This document shows positions 13,656-17,108 of a DNA stretch of 17,108 nt, one piece after another. A program made the translations under genes and the position numbers. The notes below the pieces were generated by a model. That model saw nothing but the letters and a program-made list of their open reading frames with translations, searched no databases and was not told the DNA's origin. This stretch comes from an uncultured Bacteroidota bacterium. GTDB taxonomy: Bacteria; Bacteroidota; Bacteroidia; Chitinophagales; Chitinophagaceae. The stretch is taken from NCBI GenBank assembly GCA_938008665.1, contig CALLKA010000036.1, positions 1 through 17,108 of the forward strand, given 5' to 3'. The stretch's first letter is position 1. Every line of letters starts with the position of its first letter.

Positions 13656-16089
13656 CTAATATAAAGCCAATCGTAGGAGTGATAAAAACAGAATTATTGT
13701 CAAATAATTCTGGAATTGCATTGGAACCATCTTTTTTTAATGCTTTTCCATCAGTTGTTTTGAATACACCATTGTCGTCTGCTGAAAAAACATAAAATGG
13801 GGGAGCTACTGATGCAGCGCCATACCAGTTTGTAATGTCTATGTAAAAATCCAATGTTGTTTTTTTGTAATTATATTTTTTATCAATCCGCAAATCACTT
13901 GAATGAAACGCTTTATTCCTATTGGCATTTAATTTTGAATAATCTAATATTCCAACCCCTAAGGTGGCAAAATTTAGTTTGCTGGCATTCATATCATAGG
14001 GTGTATATGGTGCGCCACCTTGGTATCTGTATTTTATTCCAATTTCCCAGTTTCTATTCAACTTATAACCACCAGTCAAACTCAGTAAGTGTATATTTTC
14101 CCAGGAGCTTGCAATATATTTTCCTAGATTATTCGTGTAGGAGCTTCTAAAAAAGCTATAACTAACTACACCAAACATTCTTTGGGTTAACTTTTGTTGC
14201 GCGAATAATTCAAAGCCATAACTTTTACCTAATCCGTTTGTAGAAATATCCTCATTTCCTAATATATTAAAATCGGCACCAAGGTTGGAGAGGCTAGTCC
14301 CTTTTTCTACACTAATTGGTACGTTTTTATATTTCTTATAATAAACTTCGGCAGTAAATCTTGTTGATTCGGATGGGATATATTCAAAGCCAGTGACATA
14401 ATGCGTGCTTTGTATATAGTCTGCGTCTTGATTTAAATAAGCACCAGCTGCATTCTTAAAACCTAAAGCAGTATTAGGTGCTAACTTATAATAATTGCCA
14501 ATGGAAAAATTCCAATTCACTTTATCTGATACTACCCAGCTTAACCCAACTCTAGGGGATAGTTGTTGCATCAATTGCGTTCCTTCAGTCGTAAAATCAT
14601 TTCCATCAGTACGAATTCCTGCACTAATACCTAATCGGTTATTAAATGCTTTTTTTCCTAATTGGAAAAATGCGCCATATTTATTGTAGTTGAAATTTGA
14701 GCTATATTTAATTTGTATAGCTGCGGGTGTTGGCCCTAAGGTATTATTTGCGGTGTATTTTAATAATTGATTGGTGCTATTGTCATAACCCACATTTTGA
14801 ATATTCACACCTGCAGTCCATTTTAATCCTAATAAACTTTTAGTCATATCCCATCTTACTGTATTTCCAATTTCATTGGAGGTGTAATCAAAGGTTTTTT
14901 CACTTTGAATTGGTTCTAAATTATTCTCATATCTTTCGCTAAGGTTGTTAAGGTGGTTCCGGCTTATAGCTAAATTCCAAAAGCCTTTGTTTACTAATTT
15001 TTTTAATGAGGCACCTACAGTATAGCTCCATTGGTTAATGGAAGGGCCAGCTTTTAATGCATAAATTTTTTCAGGTGTGGCGTTTTTTGGTGCAGCAAAT
15101 TTAAAATCGTCAATTGCACCTACCCCTAAAAATGTCAAAGTGGTTTTTGGGTCAATCACATGTGTGACTTTATATTGAAAATCCCAAAAGTTAGGTCGAA
15201 TTGGTAAGTCAATGACTTCGAACAAGAATTGTAAATAACTTCTTCTCACGGAAGCTAAAAAAGTTGTTTTGCCTGATTTGGATAAAGGGCCATCTAAAGT
15301 AGTCGCAAATTCAGTAGCGCCTAATCTCACATTTCCTTGTAATTTATCAGCGTTACCTCTTTTTTGTTTGAATTCAAATACAGATGATAAAGCATTGTCA
15401 AATTTGGCATCAAATGCCGATGAGGAAAGTTTGACTTCATCTATAAATGATACATTCAAAATACCTTGTGGGCCACCTGCACTTCCTTGGGTGCTAAAGT
15501 GATTGATTACTGGAATTTCAACGCCGTCTAAGTAAAACACGTTTTCATTGGGTGCGCCACCTCTTACAATAATATCATTTCTAAATCCGGCGCCGGTACT
15601 TGCTGAACCTGTAACCCCTGGTAATGCCTGTACAACTTTGGATATGTCAAAATTACCTCCTGGATTTGATTTAATTTCTTCCGCAGTTAATTTTTGAACA
15701 CTTAACGGGGTTTCTAGGGTAGCAGTTCGCACTGTTTTTCGGGTAGTGCTTACTTGCACTTCTTTTAAAACATTATCTGCAGGAAGTAATTCAATGGTAT
15801 TATTGGTTTCATTTCCAACAGTGATAACCACATTAAATAAACTATAAGGCAAAGTACCTAATGAAGTAAAACTTACTTGGTACTGACCAGTGGGGATGCT
15901 TTTAAATTGGTATTTACCCAATGAATCAGTTACTGTCCCAAAATTGGTGTTGATCAGTTTTACATTGACCCCAGCAATAGGTTTTTGGGTATTTTTATCT
16001 AGGACCCATCCTGAAAGCTTTCCGGTAGTTTGGGCTTGTGCAAAAATTGCTAAAAAAGTGGGCAAAATGAACAGTAATCTGAATTTCAT
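13648..16089 (-). CDS. TonB-dependent outer-membrane receptor with carboxypeptidase-regulatory-like domain
   Basis: The protein has 813 residues. A signal peptide (MKFRLLFILPTFLAIFAQA, cleavage probably before QTTGK) is followed by a beta-sandwich CarboxypepD_reg-like domain at about 22-105 (GWVLDKNTQKPIAGVNVKL, TVTDSLGKYQFKSIPTGQYQ). The TonB plug spans about 120-235, with NFDISKVVQALPGVTG, DIIVRGGAPNENVFYLDGVE and a DEVKLSSSAFDAKF block. The 22-strand-type barrel follows and ends in aromatic-terminated FILEF, as expected for BAM-assembled barrels. No SusD-like lipoprotein gene is adjacent, so it is not a classical SusCD pair; at 813 residues it is also shorter than typical SusC. The substrate is unknown. 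The gene is convergent with EamA (4-bp stop overlap) and divergent from the S9 peptidase gene across 81 bp. Confidence 0.93.
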   Translation of the reverse strand: MKFRLLFILPTFLAIFAQAQTTGKLSGWVLDKNTQKPIAGVNVKLINTNFGTVTDSLGKYQFKSIPTGQYQVSFTSLGTLPYSLFNVVITVGNETNNTIELLPADNVLKEVQVSTTRKTVRTATLETPLSVQKLTAEEIKSNPGGNFDISKVVQALPGVTGSASTGAGFRNDIIVRGGAPNENVFYLDGVEIPVINHFSTQGSAGGPQGILNVSFIDEVKLSSSAFDAKFDNALSSVFEFKQKRGNADKLQGNVRLGATEFATTLDGPLSKSGKTTFLASVRRSYLQFLFEVIDLPIRPNFWDFQYKVTHVIDPKTTLTFLGVGAIDDFKFAAPKNATPEKIYALKAGPSINQWSYTVGASLKKLVNKGFWNLAISRNHLNNLSERYENNLEPIQSEKTFDYTSNEIGNTVRWDMTKSLLGLKWTAGVNIQNVGYDNSTNQLLKYTANNTLGPTPAAIQIKYSSNFNYNKYGAFFQLGKKAFNNRLGISAGIRTDGNDFTTEGTQLMQQLSPRVGLSWVVSDKVNWNFSIGNYYKLAPNTALGFKNAAGAYLNQDADYIQSTHYVTGFEYIPSESTRFTAEVYYKKYKNVPISVEKGTSLSNLGADFNILGNEDISTNGLGKSYGFELFAQQKLTQRMFGVVSYSFFRSSYTNNLGKYIASSWENIHLLSLTGGYKLNRNWEIGIKYRYQGGAPYTPYDMNASKLNFATLGVGILDYSKLNANRNKAFHSSDLRIDKKYNYKKTTLDFYIDITNWYGAASVAPPFYVFSADDNGVFKTTDGKALKKDGSNAIPELFDNNSVFITPTIGFILEF

Positions 16090-16170
16090 ATTAAAAATAA
16101 TGAGGATGTAAATTTATAACAATTATTTTGCCAAAATGTTGATGTATCTTAGAAATTCAAATAATATAAT
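16090..16170. other. Divergent intergenic region between TonB receptor and S9 peptidase genes
   Basis: This 81-bp AT-rich gap must hold the start signals of both genes. No full TTG-N19-TAnnTTTG match was found on either strand. The closest is TATCTTAG (16145-16152, plus strand), one mismatch from the -7 box and 18 bp before the peptidase ATG, but without a correctly spaced -33 element. Confidence 0.35.
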
Positions 16171-17097
16171 ATGAAGCAACTTTTTACTATTTTTTCATTA
16201 GTTATTTCAATTTTTTCGTTTTCCCAAAAATTAGCGTTGGATCATTCAGTATATGATCAATGGGAATCCATCCGTGAAGCTATTTGGCAACCACAAGGTC
16301 AGTTTATTTGTTATACTATTAACCCTCAGGAAGGGGATGGGGTATTGATTGTAAAAAATATTGCCTCAAAAATAGAAATCAGTATTCCAAGAGGCGCACA
16401 ACCTGTTTTTACGGAAGATGGGAATTATTTAATCGCAAAAATTAAACCCAGTTTCAATGAAACTAGGAAAGCGAAAATTGATAAAAAAAAACCTGATGAT
16501 ATGACCAAAGATAGTTTGGTCATTGTAACAATAGCGAATGGTAATATTACTAAAATTCCAGCAGTAAAAAGTTTTCAACTGCCTCAATTTGGTAATGGCT
16601 TAATTGCTTATTTAAAAGAAACAAAAGGGGACCTTAACAAGGAGGGGGCAGTTCTTTATTTAAGAGATTTAAATTCAGGTCAAGAAAGGGTATTTAATAA
16701 TATCTCTCAATATTTAATTCATCCGAAAGGGGAAGGCGTAATGATGTATCAAGTTAAAACCAAACTAAGAGAAGCTAAAATATTTTTGAGTTCGATAGCT
16801 GATACCAATACCATTACTTTAAATAGCCATTTTTATACAGCAACTAATTTTACTTGGGATGAACAAGGAAAGCAATTGGCTTATTTAGTTGAGCGAGACA
16901 GTGCCGACAAAGCATTACAAAAAAACTATACGCTTGCATATTATAACCACGAATTGGATTCGGCACATTTTGTTATAAATCGAAACCATGATCAAATTCC
17001 GAAACAATACACAATAGGCGGAGATCGTAAAATTACATTTAGTAAATCTGGTGCGGTTATTTCCCTAGGTGTTCAGCCCATACTTCCTGTCAAGGAT
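16171..17097 (+). CDS. Secreted S9-type (prolyl-oligopeptidase-like) peptidase, N-terminal part only
   Basis: An open frame of 309 codons runs from the ATG at 16171 into the adapter with no stop, so the gene is cut by the contig end. It starts with a signal peptide (MKQLFTIFSLVISIFSFSQ) followed by LALDHSVYDQWESIREAIW, TINPQEGDG, a SIPRGAQPVFTEDGNYLIAKIKP-like strand set and KKKPDDMTKDSLVIV. These blocks are, from memory, the standard opening of large (about 900-residue) Bacteroidota S9 peptidases, in which a beta-propeller precedes a C-terminal alpha/beta-hydrolase domain. The visible part belongs to the propeller; the Ser-Asp-His catalytic domain would be to the right of the window and its integrity cannot be judged. 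The product should be periplasmic or outer-membrane associated. It is divergent from the TonB receptor, which could take up peptide products, but that link is only positional. Confidence 0.8.
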
Positions 17098-17108
17098 AGA
17101 TCGGAAGA
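17098..17108. other. Illumina adapter remnant at the right contig end
   Basis: The last 11 bases, AGATCGGAAGA, are the universal start of Illumina adapter read-through (AGATCGGAAGAGC). They are the reverse complement of the end of the left adapter remnant. They truncate the S9 peptidase reading frame and add artificial residues if translated. Confidence 0.93.

Noticed and set aside
1..17108. Terminal inverted repeats marking a linear plasmid, transposon or phage genome
   Set aside because: The repeated sequence is exactly the Illumina adapter, and no transposase, integrase or phage gene is present.
1..17108. tRNA, rRNA, CRISPR, insertion sequence, prophage, toxin-antitoxin or defence genes
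   Set aside because: Reading both strands showed no cloverleaf with a tRNA acceptor pattern, no regularly spaced repeats, no transposase or integrase, and almost no unassigned coding space.

Overview
The window is an AT-rich stretch (roughly 37% G+C by eye) of a Bacteroidota chromosome, most likely from the Chitinophagaceae/Sphingobacteriales side of the phylum. Evidence: a TonB-dependent receptor with a carboxypeptidase-regulatory-like N-terminal domain, ParE/ParC of the Bacteroidota type, a YtxJ-type bacillithiol redox protein, DUF1835 and CvfB-like proteins, start codons without Shine-Dalgarno sequences, and promoters fitting TTG-N19-TAnnTTTG. The family-level placement is an inference. 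The first 15 and last 11 bases are Illumina adapter, so the biological sequence is about 16-17097 and the genes at both ends are cut by the contig boundary.

Layout. (1) 16-2029, minus strand: a cell-envelope cluster read right to left. It holds a YkgJ-family cysteine-cluster protein whose 5' part is frameshifted in this sequence, a NamZ/DUF1343 exo-N-acetylmuramidase homologue without a signal peptide, and the N-terminus of a polytopic membrane protein resembling LTA-synthase-type sulfatases. (2) 2130-10774, plus strand: a tight seven-gene run headed by a recognisable promoter and a 5' UTR hairpin. Its order is parE, a SAM methyltransferase, a DUF1835 protein, a cupin, parC, a CvfB-like S1 RNA-binding protein, and an acetyl-CoA acetyltransferase. 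The two topoisomerase IV subunits sit in one probable transcription unit, separated by three small accessory genes. (3) 10779-11111, minus strand: ytxJ, tail-to-tail with the thiolase. (4) 11225-13651, plus strand: a DEDDh exonuclease, a DPM1-like polyprenol-phosphate sugar synthase (TTG start) and an EamA transporter (GTG start) overlapping it by 14 bp. (5) 13648-16089, minus strand: a TonB-dependent receptor whose stop codon overlaps that of the transporter inside a 12-bp palindrome. (6) 16171-17097, plus strand: the N-terminal part of a secreted S9-type peptidase, truncated by the contig end.

No tRNA, rRNA, CRISPR array, insertion sequence, prophage or defence island was seen. Most of the window is housekeeping sequence. 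The points most worth checking are the frameshifted YkgJ gene (its metal-binding cysteines lie upstream of the only in-frame ATG), the apparently cytoplasmic NamZ, the overlapping glycosyltransferase/EamA pair, the parE promoter-hairpin leader, and the adapter ends, which imitate a terminal inverted repeat.
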